A stretch of 12,446 nucleotides of DNA from Oscillospiraceae bacterium UBA6409. GTDB lineage: Bacteria > Bacillota > Clostridia > Oscillospirales > Oscillospiraceae. The position numbers and the translations under genes are program-made. The stretch is from the NCBI GenBank assembly GCA_002438575.1, contig DJPP01000125.1, positions 1-12,446 of the forward strand, given 5' to 3'. The notes beneath the pieces are model-generated. The model worked only from the letters and a program-made list of their open reading frames with translations, searched no databases and had not been told where the DNA came from. Shown in pieces: positions 12,221-12,446 of the stretch. Position 1 is the first letter of the stretch; each line of letters begins with the position of its first letter.

Positions 12221-12446
12221 AATAGCCGAAGAGCATGGAGCGCTTGATCTCGCTGAGCTTATGGGCGCCGCACATGGCCATGGTGTCCTCCAGCTCGGCC
12301 TTCAGCTTGTTCACATAGACCTGCACGCCCTCGGCGCCGCCGCCGTAGACCATGTTCACGAAGGGGCGGCCGATGAGCACTGCGTCCGCGCCCAGGGCCA
12401 GGGCCTTGAACACGTCCATGCCGGTGCGGATGCCGCCGTCCACCAG
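12219..12446 (-). CDS. FMN-dependent alpha-hydroxy-acid dehydrogenase/oxidase, C-terminal part
   Basis: Only the last 75 codons are present; the frame is open to the window edge, so the N-terminus lies outside. LVDGGIRTGMDVFKALALGA followed by DAVLIGRPF is the conserved C-terminal phosphate-binding segment of the FMN-dependent alpha-hydroxy-acid dehydrogenase family (lactate oxidase, L-lactate dehydrogenase LldD, glycolate oxidase), which oxidises a 2-hydroxy acid to the 2-keto acid. The conserved region continues with a C-terminal helix KLKAELEDTMAMCGAHKLSE. The exact substrate cannot be set from this fragment. An isopentenyl-diphosphate isomerase type 2 (same fold) is less likely given the GGIRTGMDVFKALALGA block and the MCGA tail. 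Confidence 0.9.
   Translation of the reverse strand: MVDGGIRTGMDVFKALALGADAVLIGRPFVNMVYGGGAEGVQVYVNKLKAELEDTMAMCGAHKLSEIKRSMLFGY

Overview
The window is a high-GC stretch in which every supported gene is on the minus strand. It most likely comes from a gut-type Clostridia bacterium (Oscillospiraceae-like). That guess rests on GC-rich codon use, Gram-positive-style signals (a lipobox signal peptide and a C-terminal membrane anchor with a basic tail), GLUG-repeat surface-protein modules, and a strong TTGACA/TATACT promoter. The taxon is inferred and no marker gene is present.

Reading in the direction of transcription (right to left): at 12446-12219 is the C-terminal end of an FMN-dependent alpha-hydroxy-acid dehydrogenase (lactate dehydrogenase/oxidase family). 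After 13 nt comes a flavodoxin-fold NAD(P)H:FMN reductase with a CX2CX2CX5C motif like that of iron-sulfur flavoproteins (12205-11588). A very stable hairpin closes this unit. The non-coding region 11587-10936 holds a duplicated 31-nt element, a palindrome, a promoter, a probable cobalamin (B12) riboswitch, and three successive hairpins, two of which look like good intrinsic terminators. The rest is a 3507-residue secreted, membrane-anchored protein (10935-412), followed after 4 nt by the start of a small lipoprotein with a DUF4430 domain (407 to beyond the left edge).

The main interest is how these parts fit together. The giant protein has five GLUG beta-solenoid cassettes, then an alpha/alpha-toroid joined to a DUF4430 domain, then a second alpha/alpha-toroid and a transmembrane anchor. 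An alpha/alpha-toroid followed by a DUF4430-type beta domain is the architecture of animal transcobalamin and intrinsic factor. The second toroid has no beta domain of its own, but the next gene encodes a lipoprotein with a DUF4430 domain. With a B12 riboswitch in the leader, the simplest reading is a cobalamin-repressed surface system that captures corrinoids for a transporter, perhaps encoded beyond the left edge. Corrinoid binding is inferred and not shown by the sequence.

The region coding for the first GLUG cassette (about 9780-10560) is clearly AT-richer than the rest of the gene, which suggests cassette exchange at the exposed N-terminus.
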